Part shown: positions 23,326 to 35,507 of the stretch, piece by piece
How the letters are laid out: each line of letters opens with the position of its first letter
How positions within the stretch are numbered: the first letter of the stretch is position 1
Origin: Lineus longissimus
Taxonomy: Eukaryota > Nemertea > Pilidiophora > Heteronemertea > Lineidae
Length of the DNA: 64,000 nt
Reading direction: 5' to 3'
Assembly: GCF_910592395.1 (NCBI RefSeq)
Contig: NC_088320.1
Location: 9,178,001 to 9,242,000, forward strand
The notes under the pieces: generated by a model
What the model was told of the DNA's origin: nothing
What the model saw: the letters and a program-made list of their open reading frames with translations, nothing else
The model's database searches: none
Position numbers and translations under genes: made by a program

Positions 23326-23415
23326 AACAAATACGTTAAGAAATATTGAAAATAGATCCAACTGAGGGACTAACCACAGACGAATTGAAAATACTGCACA
23401 TTGAAGTGAATTTTA

Positions 23416-23456
23416 GATTTCTACATAATCACCACTTGGTCGAAAATGTAGAAATC
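23416..23456. other. perfect 11-bp inverted repeat with 19-nt loop
   Basis: GATTTCTACAT (23416-23426) and ATGTAGAAATC (23446-23456). Second hairpin of the cluster. Confidence 0.65.
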
Positions 23457-23472
23457 AAGGCTCGCCACACCT

Positions 23473-23498
23473 ATGATGATTTGTGTCCAAATCATCAT
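23473..23498. other. perfect 11-bp stem-loop with 4-nt loop
   Basis: ATGATGATTTG (23473-23483), TGTC loop, CAAATCATCAT (23488-23498), extendable by a G-T and a C-G pair. Third hairpin of the cluster, just downstream of the 3' end of the leucine-rich ORF, where it could act in 3' end formation. Confidence 0.65.
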
Positions 23499-23542
23499 GG
23501 AGGTGGTCATTTATTATAGGAAAAAATATTTTTTAAATTTCT

Positions 23543-23953
23543 TCAAGAAATTCTGCAGCAAGGGTTACATTTAGTCAAGTCTAGTAGATGATCGAAATTT
23601 CCCAAGTTTAAAATTTCCAACTGTGTACAATTGGTCAAGTCTAGTGGATGATTAAAATTTCCCAAGTTTAAAATTTCCAACCGTGTACACTTAGTCAAGT
23701 CTAGTGGATGATTAAACTTTTCCAAGATTAAACTTTCCAACTGTGTACATTTAGTCAAGTCTAGTGGATGATCAAAACTTTCCAAAGTTAAAATTTTCAA
23801 CTGTGTACAATTGGTCAAGTCTAATGGATGATTAAAATTTCCCAAGTTTAAAATTTCCAACCGTGTACACTTAGTCAAGTCTAGTGGATGATTATAATTT
23901 GTCGAACGTGTGATACGTTGTTCAAGTTGTCCGTTTGAGAGGAAGGGCATCAT
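23543..23953 (-). CDS. FNIP-like leucine-rich repeat protein, 136 aa
   Basis: An intact frame with tandem ATG codons at its start (23948-23953) encodes about five and a half copies of a 20-residue repeat with consensus NHPLDLTKCTRLEILNLGNF. The DNA repeats in strict 60-bp register. The pattern (FNxPL, then L..L.L) resembles FNIP-type leucine-rich repeats known from Dictyostelium and from large DNA viruses and their relatives. No signal peptide or membrane segment. It lies upstream of the Polinton polymerase on the same strand, separated by 330 bp with three hairpins, so it may be an accessory gene of that element; the link is inferred from position only. Repeat copies differ mostly at synonymous or conservative sites. 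Confidence 0.6.
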   Translation of the reverse strand: MMPFLSNGQLEQRITRSTNYNHPLDLTKCTRLEILNLGNFNHPLDLTNCTQLKILTLESFDHPLDLTKCTQLESLILEKFNHPLDLTKCTRLEILNLGNFNHPLDLTNCTQLEILNLGNFDHLLDLTKCNPCCRIS

Positions 23954-24119
23954 TTATATTATACACAATAATAATTTTTCATTAAGTTCACGTTTGGAAA
24001 GGGTATTCCCCTTTTTAAGTTTCGGTTTTGTAGAAATTGTGTACTTTTGTTCCTTTTGTACTTTTGTTCAATTGTTGTTCAGCGAGCGAAGGCGAGCGAG
24101 TTGAGGAAATTCGTGAAAC

Positions 24120-24281
24120 GTGTTGACTGGGATTTGACTGAGGGAAAAATTATTGAAAAATTATCGAAATGAGAGAATTTGAGAAATGTGTTGACTGGGA
24201 TTTGACTGAGTTTTGTTTGACTAGGATTTAACTGGAAAGGGTGGAGGAAATTCGTGAAACGTGTTGACTGGGATTTGACTG
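24120..24281 (+). repeat. three copies of a 22-bp motif
   Basis: GTGTTGACTGGGATTTGACT (plus GA) occurs at 24120-24141, 24188-24209 and 24260-24281; the first and third share a longer upstream part (GGAAATTCGTGAAAC). Could belong to the terminal region of the Polinton or be a local minisatellite. Confidence 0.6.
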
Positions 24282-24359
24282 AAAGGGATGTCAGTCAAAC
24301 GTAGGTTGGGTTAGAACTCTCACTTTTACCCTACTAATATCTCTGACTACGAAGTCTTA

Positions 24360-24722
24360 TGCAAGTATCAATTCGTGTCTTGTACCCCCCCCTCCTCAAG
24401 GGTACGACACCTTATCACCCTATAACGACATCTTAAGGCTCAAGCATCACCCTCTTTTCACCAATGCTACTTTTTCTTTCGTCAAGACATCACCATCAAC
24501 AATATATCAGTTATCACCGTCATATAAAGTAACCGAACTAATTTTACTGGGTAAGGCTGTATGTTCGACAAGACATCGACACATTAGCATCCTTATTCTT
24601 TCCAGCTTCGCCAAATTTTCACTAAAGGAAAAATAAATACCACTCAAGCATCGGTAAAGATTAGTGGTAATAGCTTAACTACCCTTGAGGAGGGGGGTAC
24701 AAGAAACGAATTGATACTTGCA
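24360..24722. mobile_element. PIF/Harbinger-type MITE with ~43-bp terminal inverted repeats and TTA target duplication
   Basis: The ends TGCAAGTATCAATTCG and CGAATTGATACTTGCA form an inverted repeat that extends for about 43-45 bp with one mismatch and a 2-bp length difference in a C/G run. The 363-bp element is flanked by TTA on both sides (24357-24359 and 24723-24725). TTA duplication is the hallmark of PIF/Harbinger insertions. No coding capacity. Confidence 0.7.
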
Positions 24723-24725
24723 TTA

Positions 24726-25440
24726 AAACATGAAAGAGTTCGTATGCGTAGGCGTGATGTTATTTCAATCGATATACGGTGGATTGTCCGAAAGAACTGT
24801 CATCCAGGCACGCGGAGAATAGTCCAACGGCACGTCAAAAGTGTCCTATCAAATCTCTGATTTCTTCATCAAACTTTTGATCATATCATGATTTGCATAG
24901 CAAGAATATGAGGTGAGTGACCGCTAGTACATCATCTGGACGTAATGAAGGATTTGGTGAGGAAAAAAATATGTTTTAGATGGAGTCTTGAAACGTAAAC
25001 AAGCATAAAACCGTAGCGGTGCAATGTACACGAAATGTACACAGAACAATGGACCACACAATGTGATACACAAAGAGACAAATACTGTTATGTTACGTGA
25101 AGAAACCACCAGTTTGATGATTTATGGCACTCAACTCTGATTCAAAAGCTTATTTCTTATCTCAAACTAGAGTATCTGTATTTTCACATACAACAAACCC
25201 AAACTAAGGCTCGAGTGATGGAGGTAGTAATCAAGGAGCAAAATTTAAAGGGGGAAAAGGGAATGACAGTCTTACTTGCTGTACTGGACAAACAAAGGGG
25301 CGTTTCAGTGGTAGATGGAGACTATGGAAAGGAGGGTGGGAGTAATTTTGAATTACACGTAAGAATTTACCAAGAATTCTACAGAGCCATGTGTGGTTAA
25401 CGTCTTGTTGATGTCACGTTATCCGGTTAAAACAGCCCCT
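24726..25440. other. non-coding, nothing recognised
   Basis: Short open frames only, without similarity or splice sites. Confidence 0.4.
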
Positions 25441-26128
25441 TTTTGACTCACCGTAGGGGAGTCTATACGATAGCTCTGTGTCCGTTGTCGTCGTCGTCGT
25501 TGTCTTCGTCGTCTGTGGTGTCACCAGAAGCACCAGAAATGACGTTATCGCTGGTCTAAATAAAAAATAGATGGGTTTCCAATCGACTCACTAGGGATAC
25601 GCAGTAGAGCACAATGTCATGAAAAACGACCCTTTGTAAATTCCAATCACCTGCAGGACAGGTCAGTTTCTCTCAATAAAATTGATTTTGTTGACTCCTG
25701 TAATCTCTACCTTATTAAAAAAAAAGACAGTGGTTTTAGTCCCAAACTGGTCATTTCTATTCATTTTGACCTCTGTTAAATCAGGATACCTCTCAATTAC
25801 AGACATCATTTTGTAATCCTTGTGCTGTACAACCCAGCCTGGACATACTATAGTTGTCCATGGAGAAGTCACATCCTCTCTGACACTTCTTGTCGGCAAA
25901 GCTACTGATACAACATACTGAACTAGGGATATCTTCTGTTGCCTCCTGTAATATTTACATACCATGGATGATTAGTTCAATCATATTTCATCCAGCTGGC
26001 AGCTCTCCATTGAAAATGTTCTCTTGACCTTCAAACAGTAGTATAAAGCCGATATTTACTACTTTACACCCTCAGTCCTGTGTTATTAGGTCATCCGGCT
26101 GAGTGCCAGGCCCTTGGGCCTCTTGTTT
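25441..26128 (+). repeat. family R-related repeat (GACTCACC head, GGGCCTCTTGTT tail)
   Basis: The head GACTCACCGTAGGGGAGTC can fold on itself and is followed by a GTCGTCGTC tract. The tail GGCTGAGTGCCAGGCCCTTG matches the copy ending at 5872. The body is strongly diverged and contains no clear CTCF-like core. Confidence 0.5.
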
Positions 26129-26130
26129 TT

Positions 26131-26301
26131 TTGTCAGCTGTAGGACTATCAGGTACCAATGCATTTTATACTCTTTCATCCCAGCGACCTCAAGGAACTG
26201 GATATTCCCATCAGATTCCATCTCCTCTGTTGCAAACTAAAACTAGTGGTGCCATCTATCCAACAATCATAGAACTACACTTTGTGAGGAATTCGTAAGG
26301 A
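26131..26301 (+). CDS. exon-like 55-codon frame following the repeat tail (uncertain)
   Basis: A pyrimidine-rich tract donated by the preceding repeat tail ends in GTCAG, and the sequence after it is open for about 55 codons (GLSGTNAFYTLSSQRPQGTG and on) in the phase that the exon at 4622-4776 would require. It ends with TAA, or with a donor-like GTAAGG that would give the wrong phase for the Tudor exon. It might be an alternative terminal exon or a chance frame. Confidence 0.22.
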
Positions 26302-26790
26302 AAAACACGGAATATTACTTGGGCCTTTAAGTGGTAATGAGGTTTTGGAGTTGTGCCTTTTTTGTGTGCAAAGGATTAACTGGGACTATCCCTAACTTAT
26401 TCTGTGTTTTGGTGTTTTCACCCTTTTGGCAGCAGCCATCTTGAAATTTTGGGGGAAACCAGGCAACCAAAAGTCTGGCAAACAACTATCAGAAGTCCAT
26501 TCTCTTTACTCAAAGTATCTATAAAAGATATTTTCAAAAATGTCAAAAAATTTTCAAATTGGGAATGTTCTTAGGACATTAAAAAGTTAAAGCGAACTTC
26601 ATACGAGTTATGCAATGCCCAAACTACACTTCAGTCTGTGTGACCAAATGTAATTAAACTGGGCCAAAACATTGGTGGTGCGAAATCATCTAAGATCACC
26701 GTTTCTAAAGAAAATCTCAAAAATGATGTATCTTGTGTTACATACTCCTGCTTTAATCATACCCTTTTCATATTTAAGACTGTTCAACAG
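26302..26790. other. intronic, nothing recognised
   Basis: Contains a YY1-like CAGCCATCTTG at about 26430; otherwise plain A+T-rich sequence leading to the acceptor at 26789-26790. Confidence 0.4.
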
Positions 26791-26932
26791 ATATGGAGCC
26801 AATATTCCAGATGGGAGATAAATGCCAGGTGATCCTTGAAAAAGAAATCGACAAGATTTACTATGCTCATATACAGGATATTTCTGCAGGAAAAGGGCCA
26901 GTCACTGTCTTCATTGAGGAACTAGGAGAGAA
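26791..26932 (+). CDS. OTUD4-like: OTUD4/ALG13-like protein, Tudor-domain exon 1
   Basis: The acceptor ends GTTCAACAG (26789-26790) and the donor GTAAGTACC starts at 26933. After two leading bases the frame encodes 46 residues with the Tudor signature GDKCQVILEKEIDKIYYAHI, then GPVTVFIEELGEK split by a phase-2 intron. In the OTUD4/ALG13 family this Tudor-like barrel follows the OTU domain and binds protein or RNA partners. The next exon, 16.7 kb away at 43652, completes the lysine codon and continues the domain exactly, which is strong evidence that this is a live spliced gene rather than a retained fragment. Confidence 0.8.
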
Positions 26933-27284
26933 GTAAGTACCATTATAGCGTGGGTTATCAGGCTATCTAACAAATGAACTTTTTGTATTGATAGTCACTC
27001 TATGCGAAGAGGGTTAGAGCCAAAACAACACCTTTCAGGCCACATTCCAGGTCGTTTTGGAATTATTATACATCAAAATAATAAAGTTTAGACTCTTTTG
27101 TTAGAAAAACCTCTCTTTCACCAGAATTGGGATGGGAAATATCCAATATCAGTTTCTCTTTTGACACTAAAAGCTTAGATCATGTCATATGAACTGTTTC
27201 TGAGAATCGACCAGCGTCTTTTTCCACGCCTGGACATTGGTCTGGGTTATCATGCCCATGCACTCACCCCGTCTGGATGTCTTA
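26933..27284. other. intronic, nothing recognised
   Basis: Unique-looking intron sequence up to the TTA target site of the next element. Confidence 0.4.
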
Positions 27285-27421
27285 GGGGCCTTGTCCAAAT
27301 TATTCGCCGAAATTCACCGGCGAATTTCTGGCGAATATACGGTGAATTTTTACAAGTTCGCCAAAATTCGCCAAAACCTCCTCAAAAATCCTAAAAAATT
27401 CGCCGGAAAGTTTGACAGAAA

Positions 27422-27540
27422 TCGCCTAGAATTCGCCATAAAATCGCCATAAATTCGCTGAGAATTCGCCATAAAATCGCCACAAATTCGCCGGAAAATC
27501 GCCACAAATTCGCCAAAATTTTGCCGAGAAATCGCCGCTG
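27422..27540 (+). repeat. subterminal array of TCGCC in exact 11-bp phase (left)
   Basis: TCGC(C) begins at 27422, 27433, 27444, 27455, 27466, 27477, 27488, 27499, 27510, (TTGCC at 27521) and 27532: eleven registers with no deviation from 11 bp. Units alternate AATTCGCC and AAATCGCC. Looser copies extend to about 27300 and 27612. Confidence 0.85.
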
Positions 27541-28246
27541 GTATTTCAATGAACTTCGCCGAAATTCGCCGATCGAAATATATCTGGCTCAAATTCGCCA
27601 CAAATCGCTACAATCTGGCGAAAATCACCTCCTCGCCGGTTCCTCATTGCAATGTCGTAAAAATAGAAGATCTGTAGCTACCTTGTGTTGGATTATAAAA
27701 AATATTGGCCAAAAATAGTACATCCACTGTCAATGTAGAACTGACTGTTCAATGCACGTCTACAGAGCAAAAACATTATAATTATTACTATAGTCCAGGT
27801 AACCTCGACCGCCGGGGCTGCGTCGATTCACTAGGAATAAAGCCCAATGTACAGCCAATGTACAGAGCACTGAGAAATACTGAACGCTCCGGTATTCAGT
27901 AGGCACGAGGATACCTGGGAATCCCCAGCCTAATACCATTAGTCCCCACGGTGGCGCTGAAGTCGCTGCCTTGGGATCTCACTTATGTTCGTTTATCTGG
28001 TCGCGCCGTGTATCGTAGGATAGGAATAAGTAAATAACCACATTAACGAGGCAAAAAACACTATTTTTCATTAAGTCATCCAAATCTATTTTCAGTTATT
28101 CAAGAAATAGCTAATGTTTTGTGCTGGCTATAATTTAATCATTTTTTTGAAACGAAAGTCTCGTTCGAAGCTGGCTCCAGTGACTGCCTTTTGAAAAAGC
28201 CAGGTGCATGGTTTTCAGTGCACCATAAAATCCTAGGTGCACTGTT

Positions 28247-29483
<1,237 letters not shown>

Positions 29484-30487
29484 ACCACCAACCAACTTTT
29501 CTTCAGGTATCCATCGACAACGTTAGTCTGGTGGACACGAGGTTGGCCTTAAACTTGCTTGAAATCGAAAATTTGGACAACACACGTGTACTACAGCGCA
29601 AACGGCAGCATTCTGACATATAGAAACATGTGGTCTGATTCTATTTTTACTTGTCACTAAGTGATCACGCGTCCAACCTCGTATGCAGGGTAATGTGGCT
29701 TTCTCATTGGTCGAACGTTAATTTTGTTCACAGCCTTATAAGGCACTTGAGCGCAACGCAGTATTTCTCTGAAGGAGAAAAGCTTGATGGGTTATATCCG
29801 GTACGCGCGAGACTACCGCAAAGATATTTCCAGAACTGCGAGATTTACGTCGGAGTACCGGTATAGTATGTCTTCTCTTGAGTATATAATTTCGGCGGGA
29901 ATATTGCATCTCGGCTCGTGCACCTGCGGCAGTCGCGTCCGGTTTCTATAATTTCTGTCTATCATGGCCTAGTCTTTAGCACAAAAATAGTTCGATAATT
30001 GAAATGTCTGACTTACTGACCCCTGTGTAATTAGCATCACTTTCCACTGCGTCGCAATCATTTTTTAGGAGCGCAATTATTTAATGCATTTTAAAGGGCA
30101 GGCGCGCGATGTTTCATTCACCTAAAAAAAATTGAGGCGCGCGATGGTGCGCGGGCGCGATCGCGCGCCTCAAAAGGCAGTCACTGTGGCTCTGTACAAC
30201 TATCCAAGATGGCTGTAACACACTTCGACATTTGAGAAGAACATGACAAATTCATGAAATAAAACACTTAATCAGGCATGTGAGGTGAAATGTGAATTGT
30301 CATACGGCTATATTGGACATACAATGAGGAGGATGACGATACAAAAAACAGGGTGAGCTGCGACTGCTTTCTGGTAAAAAAATGCGCCCAAAAATCCTTT
30401 TCACTTCGCCTCTCCTCGTTGAAATTTGCCTGGTATAAATTTCGCCAACGTTCAATGATAAAAACTCGTCGAAAAATCGTCTTGAAT

Positions 30488-30600
30488 TCGCCGAAAGTTC
30501 GCCTGAAATTCGCCTGCAATTCGCCTGAAATTCGCCATAAAATCGCCGCTAATTCGCCAAAAATTCGCCGATAATTCGCCATAAATTCGCCGAAATTCGC
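30488..30600 (+). repeat. subterminal array of TCGCC in exact 11-bp phase (right)
   Basis: TCGCC begins at 30488, 30499, 30510, 30521, 30532, 30543, 30554, 30565, 30576 and 30587 (11 bp each), then 30597 (10 bp). Orientation is the same as in the left array although the element ends are inverted. Inverted copies (GGCGAATT) follow from about 30666 to the end. Confidence 0.85.
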
Positions 30601-30745
30601 CTTCAAAATCGCCCAAACTTAGCCAAACATTGTCAGAACTTCGCCAAAATTCGCCGGAGACTTTCGGCGAATTTAAGGCGAATTTGTGGCGTTTTTGGGG
30701 CGAATTACGGCGAATTTCGGTGAATAATTTGGACAAGGCCCCTTA

Positions 30746-31054
30746 GGGTTATGCCGCCTAGGACTCTTGAGTTTCCCCGTGGGTCCCCTTTTGGGTTCCC
30801 CCTTTTTATAAATCGCAGCATTTCTTGTATTAAGTCTACATAGTGCCTCTTCACTAAATTTGCTGAGCTGTTACCATGTGAGGTTTTCCCCTGCTCTAGG
30901 AGGGGTGGGTTCCCAAGTTTTGCTTTCCTTTGTCAAAGGGTTTTCTGATCATTAGCGACCCAGGCTATCTTTTTCTGGGTCCATTTGGTCTCAACCGTTG
31001 GGTTCTGCTATGCGGCTATGGAGTTCACTTCACAACATGGTAAGTCACCGGTCT
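30746..31054. other. non-coding, nothing recognised
   Basis: Flank of the TTA-duplicated element; no feature seen. Confidence 0.4.
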
Positions 31055-31134
31055 GACCTGGGTAGAGTATGAACGACATGAAATTTCCGTTTCCTCTGGA
31101 AATGTCATTTTATTAGTTCATACCTACCCAGGTC
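31055..31134. repeat. 80-bp foldback hairpin
   Basis: GACCTGGGTAGAGTATGAAC at the left pairs with GTTCATACCTACCCAGGTC at the right (one extra base), and the inner part (GACAT...ATGTC with GGAAA/TTTCC) also pairs. The right arm sequence recurs in inverted orientation at 32002-32028. Confidence 0.65.
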
Positions 31135-33273
31135 AAACTACCCGCCCTGCCTGTTCCCACATCAACAGGACCTACTCTCAGGCATGAGAGTTTTCCGGTA
31201 ATTTCCGGAAATCCGGTTATGAAGTATCCAAAAAGTTGGGTCCCGAGATTCGCGCAGATCTGCAATAAAAATTAGGGGGGGGGGGGGGTAGAGGTGTTGA
31301 CCTGAACTGAAGAGCCAGCCACAAAATTTTCCGCTCGGCATCAAAATTGTCCGCATTATTCCCGCCAAAGCCAGAGCTAAACCCATCGAATCACCACGCG
31401 CCTTGGCATTCCCAAAGGCAGGCCGCATAATGTATATCGCGCTGTAGCCGTCAGTCTCTGAATCAACCGTGTGACTCGGCCTAGACAGTGCTGTACCGCC
31501 AATGGAACGCATGTGCAAGAGACTAAAATATTGATCGATGCCGTGTGCTGTCTAAAAATAGCGCTGACCTCATCTTCACCGTACAAACAGCCAACGAACT
31601 GACGAAACTTTGGGAATCCCCTCACAGCGCAAGGCACTGTGGGATAGCCTCGCCTCATGATCGAAATGGCGCCATGAACACTTACAGCTAGTTGGGTGAA
31701 TAATGGTGAATTTTAAAAAGAATACAATCATGAAAATGAAATAAAATCATGAACCCTCCCCATCAGAAACATTTTCAGAAAAATTTTCAGGTTGTAACCT
31801 CTCAGCTCACTCTCATGCCTGTACTCTTGCACTCGAGTAACAATTACTGATTAATGGCGGCTATCATGAGGCAGAGGCTGTCTTGTGGCACCGCCTAGGT
31901 GTAGCTATGTCAACTAGCTGGTAATTTTTCTATTATAAATAGATTAATTTTCCTTCGGGTGTGTCCGATAAGAATACACATGCAAAAGTCTGGCCTGGGA
32001 AGGTATGAACTAATAAAATGACATTTCCAACAGAAATGCAAATTCCGAGAGTTTTCTGTCAGAAAAACGGGAGATTCTGTTCATTGTGTATACACGCTCC
32101 TCCATCTACACTCTTTTTACCCGACAATACCAACTTTATGGTTCAATGCTAGTATACCTTATACCCATTACCCCTAGCACATTGGAACCAAATGTGTCTG
32201 CTTATGGTGACTGCAAATGACGGTATGCCCCATTTATGCCTGCATACATACTATTGTGTACCAAAATCTGAAGTTCACAAAGCCGGAGTGTATCGAGCAG
32301 AACACAAATGCAGTTCGATTGCAAGAGACCACAATAGCACTGACAGCAACAACATCACTCAGAAATCGCAACAGCACTGAGTAATATTGGGCATGAGAGC
32401 ACATGGGAATAGGTTTGAAAGAACGGTTGGATAATGATATTGCTTTCTTGAATGCTAAAAGCTGTCTACCTTTATTGAAACAAAGTTTACATGGGTCAAG
32501 ATGGATGATCTGTGAACAAGGAACCAATCAAAACACACAATCACCCCACAATAATAAGAACTACAAGTAGGCCACAGGTAGGCGTGGCTTAAAGCACTGT
32601 CAGCACACTGAGGCCAGCCGCTTTCCCTAACATTACTCCCTGGTAAAAAGAAACAAAGTATCTCAAGACAAGTGACTTCTTCAAATGAATTAACTGTGTT
32701 TGGAACTAACCAATTTCCATTCTGAAATCAAACAATACCAGCATCAAAGAAAAGAATAGTAGTTCCAATAAATCAAGAATGATTAAATGACCATCCTTTG
32801 ATGATCAAGCGGCTAATAAAACACAAGTAGGTTACATTTCTGCAAAATGAATCTAGATTTAAATACGCTTAAAATGTCAATAAACGCATTTCAGAATGTC
32901 ACTTTGCAAAACGTTCATCGAATTATTGAATGGATTGTATGACCAGACAGTTGTGTTTGGGCTTTATTCATGGCGTGACCGAGGAAGAGAAAATGGAAAG
33001 AAAAAACGACCTGCATGTGGTGAACCCTGTTGCGTACCCCACCCAATGTATGGACACTGCTATTTTGTATTAGCAGTGTAGGAAGACAGAATTCGTGTGG
33101 AAACAGAGTATATTTGAAACTAAGATGAATTGTAATGCAGTACATTTGTCAATATAGGTTATAATCCACTATAATCCTCAGAGTATATTCAGAGGCAAGA
33201 GTAAAAACAGAGTCAGTCTTCATTCACTACAGCAAATTATTGCAATCTAAGCTGTATTGTCGTAAATAGGCAT
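31135..33273. other. non-coding; one 27-bp inverted copy of the hairpin arm
   Basis: No exon or gene recognised over 2.1 kb. A 27-bp stretch at 32002-32028 (GGTATGAACTAATAAAATGA and on) is the exact reverse complement of about 31099-31125. A poly-G run lies at about 31275-31288. Confidence 0.45.
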
Positions 33274-34690
33274 TTAATCCACAAGCAATTTTGTCCAGTC
33301 TTTAATTCGGTCCCTGGCTTTCTCTGCTGCTTTACGGACGAGACGCTTGGTGGGTGTTGTATTCTCCACTGATTGTTCATTTGTCTCTGGTGATTCACTG
33401 CATCCATCAGCGTTGACCTCCAGAGAGTAGAATTTCACAATTGGTCTGCTTGTCTTGCCTGAGTTGTAGTTCTGATCTTAGCAGAGCATTCCAGTCTGTC
33501 ATATCCTACTTTTACACTCTGCACAATGGCAATATGGCACTTTGAAAGAATAACCTTCACAAATGGGCGAATCTGGGTAATCCAGAATCATTGTCTAATG
33601 TTTGTCATGGTACTCTGCAGTTCTGGATGTAAGACCTTGCGATGGGCATTCAGAATCAAGTTATGTGAATCGAGGTTTTGCAGGAAGCAGTATCAGAAAT
33701 TGAGTTTCAAAGTCTACTGGAGCATTATGTAACCTGCCTCATACGCGAAGAAAGCCATCTGTTCCACCCTCTCTGTTTCACAGTGAGTTCACAAATGACA
33801 TTAGCAAAGTGAGTCGTTTGCATGTCCTTGAGCCATGCCAGTTCAGCCGCATGGATATCTGGTCCCGTTAGTATTCCGAACTGACGTGATTCTGATTGAC
33901 ATCGCAAATTACTTATGAATATCTTCACCAGCACTGTGATACGCAACAGTTTAGAATAGGAACAATGGCGGTCAGCATCAATATAACCATTGCAATATTT
34001 GACGTCACGTGTTTAACATCAGTCAAGCCTGCAGCCTCCTCAGTGTCAGGGGGCGGGGCATTCTCAGACTGAAGATTGAGTTGCACCAAATTGAATGTCT
34101 GACATATCGGCCAGTCTCTGTGAGGCAACCATGTCAGCCCCTCCCACTAACGCTTGGAATTTGACAATTCTTTAGCCAATATTCCACGTGTCAGGAGATC
34201 CGCTATATTATATTTGTTGGGCAATTTTGTTTAATACACTGTCAAAGTCTCCAGCGCTAATCCCGCGTACTCCGTTTTCAGCTAACACTGGCAGTTTCTT
34301 TGCACTCCTGATCCAATGTATGACAATCTGACTGTCAGACCAAAGCACTCGTTTCATGAGTTTGATTGAAAGTGCAACACTAAGAAATGTTGCAAGTCTA
34401 GTAGCCACCAATGCAGCAATGAGTTCAAGGCGAGGAAAAGTAAATTCGCGCACAAGGCTAACTCGAGTTTTAGCCATCACAATGGAAGTTTCCTGCGGTT
34501 TCTTTTTTTTTGAAAGCTCCATATGCGGTTTTGCTAGCATCCACGAACACATGCATTTTTAAAACAGAGACAGAGTCACTTTCAGTGAAGTATTTGCGTT
34601 TTAGAACAGCCTTGGCCTCATCAAGTTCTGCACAAATATCAAATAAAATGGCGCTGAATTAACTCCGTAAACTTTACCGATTTCTCCGAG
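33274..34690 (-). pseudogene. BEL/Pao retrotransposon pol remnant (RNase H, linker, integrase C-terminus)
   Basis: Minus-strand pieces in BEL order. About 34690-34208: LKRKYFTE, HVFVDASKTAYGAF, TSIVMAKTRVSLVREFTFPR and VLWSDSQIVIHWIRSAKKLP, the RNase H-like domain. About 34130-33725: WLPHRDWP, then LRITVLVKIFISNL and AELAWLKDMQ, the segment between RNase H and integrase. About 33470-33274: SGKTSRPIVKFYSLEVN followed by a basic tail ending at a stop (33274-33276), typical of the C-terminal DUF5641-like part. Frameshifts, one in a run of A near 34505, and deletions remove most of the integrase core. No LTR pair identified. Confidence 0.72.
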
Positions 34691-34862
34691 CTCTTCTGGT
34701 GGTGGTTGCTATTCCATTGGTTGAAATTAATTCAAATATTCATGGGAATTCGCTACATATGCCTAAGCAATTGGCCAATTATATTTATATTTTTATTAGG
34801 GAAATATCCGTCCTAAATAATGACAGAAAGGGGTGGTTTATTTTAATTTTGTGTCGACGTGG

Positions 34863-35507
34863 TCGAGGTCACATGACATAAACAAAACAATCTAATCGCG
34901 CACACCCGTCCAAAAAAGGCACTTTAAGAAAAACAAGTCATAGCTTCACCACTAATTTTATAACACCTGAATTGCCAGAGTCAAATTGAAAAAAGGACAC
35001 GTTTAATTAGCGAGTCGGAACACGTGCCTGTTCATAGGCTGATATGCAGTAGCGGATACCAGAGTTGTACGTAGGTGCTAGCAGCTTTCCTTCCACCCAT
35101 GCGCAAACCACACTGACGACTAAGTTATATTTGTCTACTGCCCAAATCTGAAGTATCAAAATGAATCACAAACTAGACTAGCTCTATTTAGCTCTATTTG
35201 CGTGAAGAATTTGGGTGAGCGACATTCTACAACCTAGCGGCCAATAATCAAACTACTTTCATGTTCAAGGTCACGTGACTTAAACAAAACAATCGAACGC
35301 ACACGTCCAAAAAAGGCACTTAAAGAAAAACAAATACGTTTTCCTGCTTAAAACCACACTGATGACGAAGTTATATTGGTCTACTGCCCAAATCTGAAGT
35401 ATCAAAATGAATCACAAACTAGAGCTAGCTCTATTAAGATATAGTTGCGTGAAAAATTCAGGTGAGCAACATTCTGCACCCTAGCGGCCAATAATTAAAC
35501 TACTTTC
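34863..35507 (+). repeat. degenerate direct duplication
   Basis: About 160 bp at 35107-35267 recur at 35347-35507 (AAATCTGAAGTATCAAAATG and flanks). The preceding part (34863-34940) also recurs at 35269-35340, but about 160 bp between the two blocks of the first copy are absent from the second. Copies differ at roughly one base in ten to fifteen. Confidence 0.6.
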
